The notes below the pieces were generated by a model. It was given only the letters and a program-made list of their open reading frames with translations, was not told the DNA's origin and made no database searches. From contig NZ_JANUSD010000008.1 of the NCBI RefSeq assembly GCF_024793945.1, positions 124,001-188,000 of the forward strand: 64,000 nucleotides of DNA, in the 5' to 3' direction. This document shows, one piece after another, positions 56,112 through 64,000 of the stretch. Position numbers and translations under genes: made by a program. Within the stretch, counting starts at the first letter, position 1. Each line of letters begins with the position of its first letter. This DNA is from Emticicia fluvialis (GTDB lineage Bacteria > Bacteroidota > Bacteroidia > Cytophagales > Spirosomataceae).

Positions 56112-57440
56112 CTAATTAATTCTCCATTCTCCGTCTTTATAGAAGTCCAGAATTTTTTGTTGTAGCAGTACTTCGTATTTCGCCTGAACCAGGTTGCTTC
56201 TGGCACGGTCATAATTTACTTTAGCCAGTACGTATTCTACCGAATTAACAGTTCCGGCACTGATTCTGCTTTCGGCGGCTTTTACATTCTGCTCGTTAAT
56301 GGCTACCTGCTCAGTAGCTACCTTGTATCTTTCAGAGGCCGCATCAAAAGACTGGAACGATTGCTCAATAGCCTGGCGCAATTGAAGTTTAGCCGTATTT
56401 AAATTATTTTCTGTCAGTTGTTGTTGCACTCTGGCGGCTGCTACCCTTGGTCTGTTTTGCAAACCACCAAAAATAGGCACACTCAGGTTTAATGACAACG
56501 AACCATTACGCGTACCGTTTATCTGCTTTATATATGTTTCGGCTTTATTGGATGTAGAATAAAAAGCGCCATAATTGGCCGATAGCGTTAAGCTGGGTAT
56601 AACATTGGCCTTTGTTGCTTTTATGAGGTTGTTGAAGCTTTTCAACTGTAATTCAGCCCTTTTTACTGACGGGAAACTGTTAATCGATTGCTCGTATAAT
56701 TGATTAACAAAGTTATCATCTGTTTTGTAAATGTTTACCTCATCATTAATAGGCTCAAATCTTACATTGTTTGAGGGGGTCTGGTTCATCAGCTGAAATA
56801 AAGCCAGCCTGTTAGTTTTTAATGTGTTGCGAGTGGTTACAAGTGCAAATTCATCATTAGCCAGCTGAGATTTTATCTGGAAATATTCTGTTTGGCCCAA
56901 CACTCCGGCATCAACAAGCTTGGTTATACGCTCAAGCTGGGCTTTAGATGTTTCTACCTGCTGCAGCGCTACTTCAAGCAGCTCCTGCGACGCCAGCACC
57001 TGCAAATATGCCTGCATCAAATTAATAGTAATCATATTACGGCTGGCCTCAATACCTTTCTGGCCGGCCTCTTTCAGCAATATGTTCTGTTGTATCTGAT
57101 TCTTTATCTGAAATCCGTTAAACAAAGCTATTGAAGCGTCAATCCCAAAGCCATTGGTGCTGTATAGCTCTTCAATGTAGGCGTTTGTAAAACGGTCAAT
57201 ACTTCTACCCAGGCGTACGTCCTGGCCTATGCCAAAACCTATTCTTGGATACGCCAGTGACCTCACCCTTTGTAGTTCCACATTGGCTGCTTCAGCTTGT
57301 ATCTGGCTTTCGCGATAAGTAAGGTTGTTCTTTATGGCTATGTCCAGGCATTCTTTCAGGGTTAGCCGGGTTTGTGCACTAACACCCGAGAGGCACATCG
57401 AAAACGAAAAAAGCAGTACGTATTTGCGTAAATTGTTCAT
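56112..57440 (-). CDS. TolC-family outer-membrane efflux protein
   Basis: 442 residues. A signal peptide (LLFSFSMCLSGVSAQ) is followed by two similar long-helix/beta-strand halves: LTLKECLDIAIKNNLTYRE, AYLQVLASQELLEVAL, GVLGQTEYFQIKSQL in the first and LSLNLSVPIFGGLQNRPRVA, AGTVNSVEYVLAKVNYDRA in the second. It forms the outer-membrane channel of an efflux or secretion system. It lies 39 bp downstream of an ABC ATPase on the same strand. Confidence 0.92.
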   Translation of the reverse strand: MNNLRKYVLLFSFSMCLSGVSAQTRLTLKECLDIAIKNNLTYRESQIQAEAANVELQRVRSLAYPRIGFGIGQDVRLGRSIDRFTNAYIEELYSTNGFGIDASIALFNGFQIKNQIQQNILLKEAGQKGIEASRNMITINLMQAYLQVLASQELLEVALQQVETSKAQLERITKLVDAGVLGQTEYFQIKSQLANDEFALVTTRNTLKTNRLALFQLMNQTPSNNVRFEPINDEVNIYKTDDNFVNQLYEQSINSFPSVKRAELQLKSFNNLIKATKANVIPSLTLSANYGAFYSTSNKAETYIKQINGTRNGSLSLNLSVPIFGGLQNRPRVAAARVQQQLTENNLNTAKLQLRQAIEQSFQSFDAASERYKVATEQVAINEQNVKAAESRISAGTVNSVEYVLAKVNYDRARSNLVQAKYEVLLQQKILDFYKDGEWRIN

Positions 57441-57479
57441 TGTATTTTTTCTATCACTAATTTCAAAACAAGGGTTGTG

Positions 57480-58142
57480 TTAATCAATCCAGCCGTCTTT
57501 AAGCCTGATAACTCTATTACCATAGGTAGCGTTTTCTTCTGAGTGAGTTACCTGTACTATGGTTACGCCGTCTTTTTCGTTCAGTTCTTTAAACAGCTCC
57601 ATAATTTGTTTGGCTTGTTCAGAATGCAGGTTTCCGGTAGGTTCATCGGCAAAAATTATCTTGGGTTCGGCCACAATGGCTCTTGCAATACCTACCAACT
57701 GTTGTTGTCCGCCTGATAACTGTGTCGGGAAAAGGTCTTTTTTAGCTACCATATTAAAGCGGTCTAATACGTCGGCTACTCTGCTTTTACGTTCCGAGCC
57801 AGACTGCCCTTTGTATAAAAGCGGGGTTTCTATGTTTTCATAAACCGTAAGTTCGTCAATGAGATGATACGCCTGAAACACAAACCCAATGCTGGTACGG
57901 TGTAATTCGGTGCGTTTTTTTTCTGAAAGTTTCTGTACCGGCATATCCTCAAACAAATACTCGCCTTCTGATGCTTCTTCAAGCAAACCCAGAATATGCA
58001 GCAAAGTTGATTTTCCAGAACCTGAAGGCCCCATGATAGATACAAATTCGCCCTGATTGATGGTCAGGTTAATATTTCTCAGCACATAAGTTTTCCCGAA
58101 ACCCGCAGGGTAATATTTAGATATGTTTTTTAATTGAATCAT
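57480..58142 (-). CDS. MacB/LolD-type ABC transporter ATPase
   Basis: 220 residues. Walker A GPSGSGKSTLLHILG, Q-loop GFVFQAYHLIDELT, signature LSGGQQQ, Walker B IIFADEPTGNLHSEQ and H-loop VQVTHSEENA. The signature is followed by Leu-Val where Arg-Val is common, a minor oddity. It is probably co-transcribed with the TolC gene; permease and membrane-fusion subunits are not next to it. Confidence 0.9.
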   Translation of the reverse strand: MIQLKNISKYYPAGFGKTYVLRNINLTINQGEFVSIMGPSGSGKSTLLHILGLLEEASEGEYLFEDMPVQKLSEKKRTELHRTSIGFVFQAYHLIDELTVYENIETPLLYKGQSGSERKSRVADVLDRFNMVAKKDLFPTQLSGGQQQLVGIARAIVAEPKIIFADEPTGNLHSEQAKQIMELFKELNEKDGVTIVQVTHSEENATYGNRVIRLKDGWID

Positions 58143-58284
58143 TTTTGATTGAATTGATTAGTTCTGGTTGTTAAGATACTGTATCCTGGCCGATTTTCCG
58201 GTTTCACTCTTCTATAACTGTTTGCCAAAGTTTATGCCATTAAATTTAAATGTCTTATAGTAAGCCATTTAAGATGTTTTTGTA

Positions 58285-58329
58285 AAATAAAAATGTCCGA
58301 AAACGGACAGGATTTGTACGCCTTCGGAC
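58285..58329 (-). terminator. hairpin terminator after the pentapeptide-like gene
   Basis: On the minus strand TGTCCGAA pairs with a distant TTCGGACA, or, alternatively, GTCCG-TTTT-CGGAC forms a small hairpin followed by ATTTTTATTTT. The two foldings are mutually exclusive. Confidence 0.55.
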
Positions 58330-58357
58330 AAGGGGTTGGGTTCTTTGATTACTAAGG

Positions 58358-59128
58358 TCAGTTGATGTATTTCTTCCCGTTTGAGTACTTCATATCAATA
58401 CCCGAGCGGAACCTGGTGTTATCAAAATTACCAGAGTCTTTAAATTCAGTATATTTAAAATCGGCATTGTTATTAAAGGTTGAACCTTTAAATGTAACGC
58501 GTTCGTTAAAATTGGCATATTTAAAGTCGGCATAGTTTCTGAAGTCTGCGCTAAAAAAATCGGCATCATACTTAAAGTCAGAATACTTGAAGTTGGCGTA
58601 TTCGCCGAATCTGCAATTAGCAAAGTTTGATTCTTTCTTAAAGCCTGCATATTTAAAATTGGCTTCTTTCTGAAACTTGGTTCCGGCAAAAGAGGCTTTG
58701 TCGGCAAAATCAGAATATTTAAACTCGCTTTTTGCTTCAAAAGTACAGTTTTCTATGGTTACACTCCGTTCAAAGTCTGTTGTAGAGGTGGCACCTTCCC
58801 CAATGCTCCATGAGGTGTTGCCCCATTTACCACCTTTTTCATTTTCAGAGTTTTTGTAAGCAATGAAATCGTTTTTAAAAACGCAGTTTCTGAAAGTTAT
58901 GGGTACTTCAACATAGCTTTTATACTCTTCGTATCCTTTGCTTTTTTTGATTCTCTTTTTGTTTGATAGCTCTGTCAGGTCCAGGTTACCGGTTATGGTT
59001 ACACCTTCATAATTAACAGCTTTGCCCTGGTCTATGGCTTCGAAAATTGTTTTGGCCGAAACCTCTTTTTGTGCAATGGCAGAGCCGCCAATTCCGGCAC
59101 ATAAAAGAAAGATGAATAGTTTTTTCAT
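58358..59128 (-). CDS. secreted pentapeptide-repeat-like protein
   Basis: 256 residues. A signal peptide (LFIFLLCAGIGGSAIAQ) is followed, from about residue 125, by a regular series with Phe every five residues and xxADFKYxxF/xxxNFKYAxF units: ADFFSADF, ADFKYANF, NADFKYTEF. This forms a right-handed quadrilateral beta-helix as in pentapeptide repeat proteins. Unlike the topoisomerase-binding members it is exported, and unusually rich in Tyr-Lys. Role unknown; it is in tandem with the TSGGG-repeat gene. Confidence 0.8.
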   Translation of the reverse strand: MKKLFIFLLCAGIGGSAIAQKEVSAKTIFEAIDQGKAVNYEGVTITGNLDLTELSNKKRIKKSKGYEEYKSYVEVPITFRNCVFKNDFIAYKNSENEKGGKWGNTSWSIGEGATSTTDFERSVTIENCTFEAKSEFKYSDFADKASFAGTKFQKEANFKYAGFKKESNFANCRFGEYANFKYSDFKYDADFFSADFRNYADFKYANFNERVTFKGSTFNNNADFKYTEFKDSGNFDNTRFRSGIDMKYSNGKKYIN

Positions 59129-59177
59129 GTTTTATCGGTATTAAGTAATAAATTTTATGATTTAATTCCGGATTTGC

Positions 59178-60218
59178 TTAATCATTAATACTGATGCTGC
59201 CAGAATTGGCATCCATTGTTACGGGTATTCCGCCACCGTTAACCGAACCTCTTACACGGTCTTTTTCGATACGACCATTGAAGTTTCTTATTTCTGGGAT
59301 ACGCACGCGGTTAGCATCCAAATCAAGGTTCATGCCTTTATCCAGCGGCATTCTTACCGTAATACTTCCTGCACTGGTTGATAACGACAAGTATTTACCT
59401 AATGATTTGATGTCGGCATGTATACCGCCACCACTGGTAGATGCTTTTACACTGGCAGTAATGTCTTCAAGATGTATAGAGCCACCTGAAGTTGAAGTAA
59501 TGAACTCTCCACCGATTTCCTCTGCTCTGATACCCCCACCACTGGTAGAAGCTTTTACCATGCCGTTCAGCCTTTTTAGGCGAAGACCCCCGCCAGACGT
59601 AACAAGTCTGATATCGCCTTTGCAATTAGTAGCGTCAATGCCACCACCACTGGTGCTTACGTCAATGTTATCGCGGCTGTCGGTAATATCAATACCACCG
59701 CCTGATGTTCTGCCTTTAATATTACCACCCAGATTATATAGTTTCAGGCCACCACCGCTGGTAGAAAAACTCAGGTTGCCGGTAAGGTCTTTAAGGGTTA
59801 TACCACCACCGCTGGTTTGCAGGTCTGTTGAGATTTTTTCAGGCGAGTAAATTTTGAATGAAATATTCAACGATTTTTTCCAGTTGTTCCAGCCACTATC
59901 ATTTTTTCTTCTGGCTACGCAGTAAATGGTGCTGCCTTCTTTTTTTACACTTAGTTCGTATTCTCTTAGTCTTTCCTCAATTTCAGATTTACTTAACGAG
60001 CTCCCGTTCCAGTTATTAGGTTTTACGTATATTTCAACACGGGCTTCGCTGCCTTCCTGGCCGATAACGGTAATACTACCGCCGGAGGTTCGAACATTAA
60101 CATTCTGAATTTCGGCCGAGCGATACGTTTTTACAAAATATGGTGATTCTTTGTCCTGAGCATACGAAATGCTGATAGCAGATAATGCTGTTACAAACAA
60201 TAAGCGTAGTTTTTTCAT
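59178..60218 (-). CDS. secreted DUF4097-like beta-repeat protein
   Basis: 346 residues. A signal peptide (LRLLFVTALSAISISYAQ) precedes a run of ~19-22-residue beta-helix turns, each with TSGGGI/L at the corner (at least seven copies, e.g. QTSGGGITLKDLTGNL and RTSGGGIDITDS). This is the pattern of DUF4097 putative adhesins. It is on the minus strand directly upstream of the pentapeptide-like gene (50 bp), so both may be secreted together. Confidence 0.85.
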   Translation of the reverse strand: MKKLRLLFVTALSAISISYAQDKESPYFVKTYRSAEIQNVNVRTSGGSITVIGQEGSEARVEIYVKPNNWNGSSLSKSEIEERLREYELSVKKEGSTIYCVARRKNDSGWNNWKKSLNISFKIYSPEKISTDLQTSGGGITLKDLTGNLSFSTSGGGLKLYNLGGNIKGRTSGGGIDITDSRDNIDVSTSGGGIDATNCKGDIRLVTSGGGLRLKRLNGMVKASTSGGGIRAEEIGGEFITSTSGGSIHLEDITASVKASTSGGGIHADIKSLGKYLSLSTSAGSITVRMPLDKGMNLDLDANRVRIPEIRNFNGRIEKDRVRGSVNGGGIPVTMDANSGSISIND

Positions 60219-60352
60219 AATTATGTATAGTTAGAAAATGATAATTTGATACAGTTTACCTTAAGATGCAGAAAAATAAAGGCAAGTTGCGTAAATAAGA
60301 CAATTTTTTTTTGATGGTTCATTTACGGGGTCACTTCTGGCTTTGGTTTAAA

Positions 60353-60394
60353 AACAAACGGGCAGAATCACACCTGCGATTCTGCCCGTTTGTT
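60353..60394 (-). terminator. strong terminator after the OmpA lipoprotein gene
   Basis: AACAAACGGGCAGAATC pairs perfectly (17 bp) with its complement across an 8-base loop, 17 bp past the stop. Confidence 0.88.
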
Positions 60395-60410
60395 GGGTGT
60401 CTTCTACCTG

Positions 60411-61316
60411 TTATTTGGTTGAACCCAGCAGTTCATAGAACTGGTTCAATTTTGGCATCAGAATAATTCTGGTTCTGCGGTTGGTAGAGCGCCCTTCTGC
60501 CGTATCATTGCTTGTCAGCATATTGTATTCGCCACGGCCGGCTGCAATCAGTTTATTAGGGTCTACCTTAAACTGGCCTTGTAGTGTTCTTACTACAGAA
60601 GTGGCCCTTTTTACGCTCAGATCCCAGTTGTCGGTAATACAATCATTTTTAATAGAAACGTTGTCTGTGTAGCCCTCAACCATTACTTCAAGTTCTGGTC
60701 TTGACTGCACTATCTGTGCAATTTTACCCAGCACTACGTTTGCTCTTGGGGTAATTTTATAGCTTCCGCTGTTAAACAACATTTTGTCAGAGATGTTAAT
60801 CATCACCACTGTTTTATCAACCTTTACTTCAATGTCTTTATCTTCAATACCGTCTTTCAGCACGCTGGTCAGGTTAACGGCTAAGGCCAGATTAATTGAG
60901 TCGGTCTTGGTTCTGGCAGCATGAAGCCGGTTGATGTACAGGTCTTTTTGTTGCATTTGCGACAGCGTGTTGTCAATGTTAGCATTCGCGGCCCTTGATA
61001 ACACCGTCAGGTCGCCCACTTGTTCCAATTGTCTGTCGCGCAGTTTTTTCAGGTCTTCCAGTTGGTCTTTCATGTAGCTAAGCTGTTGGTCGCGCTGCTG
61101 AATAGCGCTTTGCGAAGCCATATTCTGGTTTTCGGCATTTCTTGTAGCGGCGGCCAGGCGGTCTTTATAGTCTTGCACTTCGTCGCCACATTTTACCAGA
61201 TTAGACTGCGAGCGATCATATTCATTTTGCAGGGCAACATATTTCTTTTTTGTTACGCACGAAGCCAGCGAAGTGGCTGCAAAAAGGATAATCAGGGGTT
61301 TTACTAAAACTTTCAT
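60411..61316 (-). CDS. OmpA-family lipoprotein
   Basis: 301 residues. A signal peptide with lipobox (ILFAATSLASCVTKK, Cys at ~20) is followed by a coiled coil (residues 30-130, QQRDQQLSYMKDQLEDLKKL) and a C-terminal OmpA/MotB domain with LFNSGSYKITP, VEGYTDNVSI and NRRTRIILMP, which grips peptidoglycan. It ties the outer membrane to the wall. Single-gene unit with its own terminator. Confidence 0.92.
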   Translation of the reverse strand: MKVLVKPLIILFAATSLASCVTKKKYVALQNEYDRSQSNLVKCGDEVQDYKDRLAAATRNAENQNMASQSAIQQRDQQLSYMKDQLEDLKKLRDRQLEQVGDLTVLSRAANANIDNTLSQMQQKDLYINRLHAARTKTDSINLALAVNLTSVLKDGIEDKDIEVKVDKTVVMINISDKMLFNSGSYKITPRANVVLGKIAQIVQSRPELEVMVEGYTDNVSIKNDCITDNWDLSVKRATSVVRTLQGQFKVDPNKLIAAGRGEYNMLTSNDTAEGRSTNRRTRIILMPKLNQFYELLGSTK

Positions 61317-61675
61317 GAGATTGCGTGTTTTAATATTACATATTTACGGCCGGAAGGATTTAGATATGTGATGTTGTGCTTCCGATGCCTTGATTGGATA
61401 GAAGTGCAAAAAAGTATGCCAACAGATGTATAAACGTGTCATGATTGACCATTAAAAACAATGCAGAATACACGAAAATGAGGTTTTAAAAGGTAGAAGA
61501 GCTCCATATACTTATTCCTTAAAATGGAGAAGCAGTAAGCTGCGTAGGGGAAAAAAATACTCAAAAATGGAGAGAGGCTATTATACTGAACGCGCATGGT
61601 TCAACATAATAGCCTCCTGCATATAATCAATAGACCTGCAAAATAAGCTGATATTAACTTTTTAAAAGAAACCCC
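61317..61675. other. intergenic region with a long hairpin
   Basis: 359 bp without a coding frame. At 61574-61616 GAGGCTATTAT and TGAAC pair with GTTCA and ATAATAGCCTC, with a two-base internal bulge on each side (16 pairs); this serves as a terminator for the T9SS gene ending at 61676. The right side of the region holds the promoter of the OmpA lipoprotein. Confidence 0.7.
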
Positions 61676-64000
61676 TCATCTACTCACATTCACCTTCTTC
61701 ACCACAGCATTTCCGTTTTCTTGTTCCAAAACAATCAAATAGGTGCCAGTAGAAAAGCCAGTAAAATCAATGGTATGCGTATCCTGCTTAACAGTAGACT
61801 TACCAACTAATCGCCCTGCTGCATCTATCAGTTTATAGGTAAACAGCCTGGCAGATTTCAGATAGACCTTATCGGCAGTCGGGTTGGGGTACATTTGTAT
61901 GTAAGGAGTATGTTCTTCATTGGCCAATAACACAGGTTGAAAAACAGCCGAGATAGGGCTTTCACACCCTTTATCAAACACCTTCACCTGATAACTGCCC
62001 AATTGAGTGAATTGGATTTTAGGGCTGGTTTGAGACAACTCACCACCATTAAAATACCACTTATTTCCGCTGGCGGCACTGGATACCAAACTATCATTCG
62101 ATTGTTTAATACTAGGCTGCGGAATAACTACTTCGGTAATGGTTATGGTATTGGCCGACATCGCCGAGCAACCTTTGGTGTTGGTGACTTTTAGTTTGTA
62201 TATGCCTGCGGAGGTGGGGGTATAAGCTTCTTTGGTTGCCTCTGCAATGCCAGTATTATTTTTAAACCACAAATAGCTGTTTTCTTTGGCCGCAGTAGTT
62301 AAACTAACGGTTGCACCGGTACAAATCTGGGTACCGGAAGGCGATAATATGGTGGGCGCCAGCGGCTTGGCATTTTTTCTGATTTCAAACAAATCTGTTG
62401 ATGCCGAACATCCGGCATTATCAAAAACACGTAGTATATACTTGTTTTCCTGGGTTACTACCAGCTTTGGTTCATAAGAAAATGTGTTGTCGGCAGAGGC
62501 CCAGATATAGCTAAATGGGGCAATACCCCCGGTAATGACAGGCTCCAGCACGGTTGAATCTTGTTCGCAAAACTCTTTACTGCCTGTTATTGCCGTTATT
62601 TGCAGGTTAGATGTACTCACTACGGTTATGGTAAACTTTAAACTGGGCGCACTCTGGCAGGTCTCATTATTGATGGTTTGCTGGCATACGGCACTATAAC
62701 TGGTAGTGGCAGTTGGGGCAACCCAAAGCGTATCACCCGTATCACCGGTAGACCATACCACCGTGCCTTCGCAGCCCAGCGCTCTTAATGAGGTCTGCGT
62801 GCCCTGGCAAATGATTCTTTTATCAGTTGTTACAAAAGGCGACGTTTCATTTACTATTTTCAGTGTTACCGATCTCGATAAGGCTTCGCAATTTCCTTGC
62901 GTCACCTCCAGTCGGTAATTGCCATTAATAGAAGTGGTATAGGCACTGTCTGTGGCCGATGTTAAGGCAAAGTTGCCTCTGTACCACTGAATTGAAATAT
63001 CTGTGAGAAGCGCCATGTGCTTAAACGAAACTTTGCCAAACGAAGCGCCAAGGTCTATGCTGCCGTTTTGGCAAAAAGTGGCGCTATTGCCTGTAATATC
63101 AAAAGACATTTTGCAGGGCGAAGCCGGAGCTGCGAGTTTGAAAACGAGAAAATTTGGAGAAGTATTGAACGTTGTGGCATTTTTTACTGCATTTACATAC
63201 AAGCCAAAGTCTGATGCCTCATGAATATCCTGAATGATATAGTGATTACGGTTGAAGTTTTTTGTCCAGAGGGTCTCATTGTTATAATTGAGCTTGAAAA
63301 TGGCGTTATCTCTGACAACGAAAATCTTATCATCGCCCGAAACAGCTATTTTGCCGGAAGTATAATCAACGTTTTTCCATTGAAGCACACCTGATGAATT
63401 ATACTTATACAAACCAGTATTAGTACTGAAAACACAGCCGTTATCAGATGTTCTCTCAAAATCGCTAATGGTTTCACCGGTTAAGGACTTTGTCCAGGTT
63501 GCATTGCCATTAGAAGAATTAACCAGAACCACATAGCTGATATTTGTGGTGTTATTACGGGCTAAAACATAGAAAGATGCATCGGCAGAGGGCATAATCT
63601 GATAGCTGCCAAAGATACCGGTATTTGACCAGGCCAGTGAGCCATTGGCGTTATATTTACGAACACCGTTTGAATAGGCCACAATCAACCCATCATCAGC
63701 ACTGGTTTTCAGATCAGATATGTTTATAATATCTGTTAATTCAATTGTCCATTCTTCACTGCCGTCACTTTTTATCCTCTTTATTTCAGTTACAGTCGTG
63801 TTGCTGACAAATCGGTTGGTTAATAAATAGAATCCGTTTGACTGTGTTGGTGTGGCATTTTGCACCTGGTAGCTGACATTTTTTTGCCAACTTAAATTGA
63901 GGTTATCATCATATTTTCTCAGTACCCTGTCCATCAGCAAAAATACAAGAACGCCACCATCCTGCGATGCACATTGAGTCATTACCGGAGCATTTGAAGA
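61676..64000 (-). CDS. T9SS-secreted protein with WD/PQQ-like and Ig-like modules (N-terminus cut by window edge)
   Basis: The frame is open through base 64000, so the beginning lies outside; an internal ATG at 63982 is not a convincing start since codons before it continue the fold. About the first 260 residues are beta-propeller-like repeats (SNGVRKYNANGSLAWSNTG, KSLTGETISDFERTSDNG). Then Cys-rich Ig/PKD-like modules follow, with TATTSYSAVCQQTIN and SPSGTQICTGATVSL. The last ~75 residues, MYPNPTADKVYLKSA to STGTYLIVLEQENGNAVVKKV, are a T9SS type A sorting domain. A large surface or secreted protein, function unknown. Confidence 0.88.
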   Translation of the reverse strand, partial: SSNAPVMTQCASQDGGVLVFLLMDRVLRKYDDNLNLSWQKNVSYQVQNATPTQSNGFYLLTNRFVSNTTVTEIKRIKSDGSEEWTIELTDIINISDLKTSADDGLIVAYSNGVRKYNANGSLAWSNTGIFGSYQIMPSADASFYVLARNNTTNISYVVLVNSSNGNATWTKSLTGETISDFERTSDNGCVFSTNTGLYKYNSSGVLQWKNVDYTSGKIAVSGDDKIFVVRDNAIFKLNYNNETLWTKNFNRNHYIIQDIHEASDFGLYVNAVKNATTFNTSPNFLVFKLAAPASPCKMSFDITGNSATFCQNGSIDLGASFGKVSFKHMALLTDISIQWYRGNFALTSATDSAYTTSINGNYRLEVTQGNCEALSRSVTLKIVNETSPFVTTDKRIICQGTQTSLRALGCEGTVVWSTGDTGDTLWVAPTATTSYSAVCQQTINNETCQSAPSLKFTITVVSTSNLQITAITGSKEFCEQDSTVLEPVITGGIAPFSYIWASADNTFSYEPKLVVTQENKYILRVFDNAGCSASTDLFEIRKNAKPLAPTILSPSGTQICTGATVSLTTAAKENSYLWFKNNTGIAEATKEAYTPTSAGIYKLKVTNTKGCSAMSANTITITEVVIPQPSIKQSNDSLVSSAASGNKWYFNGGELSQTSPKIQFTQLGSYQVKVFDKGCESPISAVFQPVLLANEEHTPYIQMYPNPTADKVYLKSARLFTYKLIDAAGRLVGKSTVKQDTHTIDFTGFSTGTYLIVLEQENGNAVVKKVNVSR

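Noticed and set aside
59400..59830. Possible CRISPR-like array from regularly spaced repeats
   Set aside because: The repeats are coding (TSGGG corners of a beta-helix protein) with diverged bases and no spacers; no CRISPR array is seen in the window.
59194..59850. Long plus-strand open frame opposite the TSGGG-repeat gene
   Set aside because: It arises from the repeated codons of the minus-strand gene; its Pro-rich translation has no family features.

Overview
The window looks like chromosomal DNA of a Bacteroidota bacterium, probably a member of the Cytophagales (an inference from gene content; there is no rRNA here to test it). The signs are two type IX secretion cargo proteins with C-terminal sorting domains, a TonB-dependent receptor with an N-terminal carboxypeptidase-regulatory-like domain, Bacteroidota-type tyrosine integrases, Hsp90/MoaCDE/MoeA/PlsY/GGGP synthase housekeeping genes of bacteroidete type, and TATTTTTG promoter-like boxes in place of Escherichia-type promoters.

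Left part, about 0.5-17.6 kb, is accessory and AT-rich. It begins with a ribosomal peptide (RiPP) cluster on the minus strand. In transcription order this is: a 58-residue precursor with a double-glycine leader and a Ser/Thr/Asp/Asn-rich core (7991-8167), a hairpin, a GwsG-type ATP-grasp ligase, a 73-residue unknown protein, a GwsS-type SPASM-family protein whose SPASM cysteines are missing, a C39-peptidase ABC exporter, a short membrane-anchored protein, and two glycosyltransferases (GT1-like and GT25-like). An outer-membrane receptor lies upstream on the same strand. The predicted scheme is that ATP-grasp chemistry joins core side chains, the exporter cuts after Gly-Gly and secretes the product, and the glycosyltransferases may decorate it.

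The 10.7-14.5 kb stretch is a graveyard of mobile and defence DNA: a frameshifted integrase tail, the N-terminal stub of a PLD/SNF2-type helicase, a 28-bp perfect palindrome, a degraded tRNA-like piece, one intact integrase, and then the 3' half of a tRNA-Met gene with its terminator. That tRNA half marks the right end of an integrated element. Directly beyond it is a two-gene operon for a compact HSP90-family ATPase and a TPR-like partner, the best candidate here for an undescribed stress or defence cassette.

From 17.7 kb to the end the window is ordinary chromosome with a few notable genes. These include a secreted SGNH-esterase/GH123-like/SGNH-esterase set; murQ and anmK for MurNAc recycling; a VCBS/FG-GAP gene cut by one in-frame TGA where Trp is expected; plsY, rnhB, recQ, ppc and folK; a scattered molybdenum cofactor set (moaD, moaE, moaC, xdhC, moeA); a class D beta-lactamase with all catalytic motifs; a GGGP synthase (archaeal-type lipid enzyme); and a run of envelope genes (TolC, ABC ATPase, pentapeptide-like protein, DUF4097-like beta-helix protein, OmpA lipoprotein). 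Genes are cut by both window edges: a secreted alpha/beta hydrolase on the left and a T9SS cargo protein on the right.
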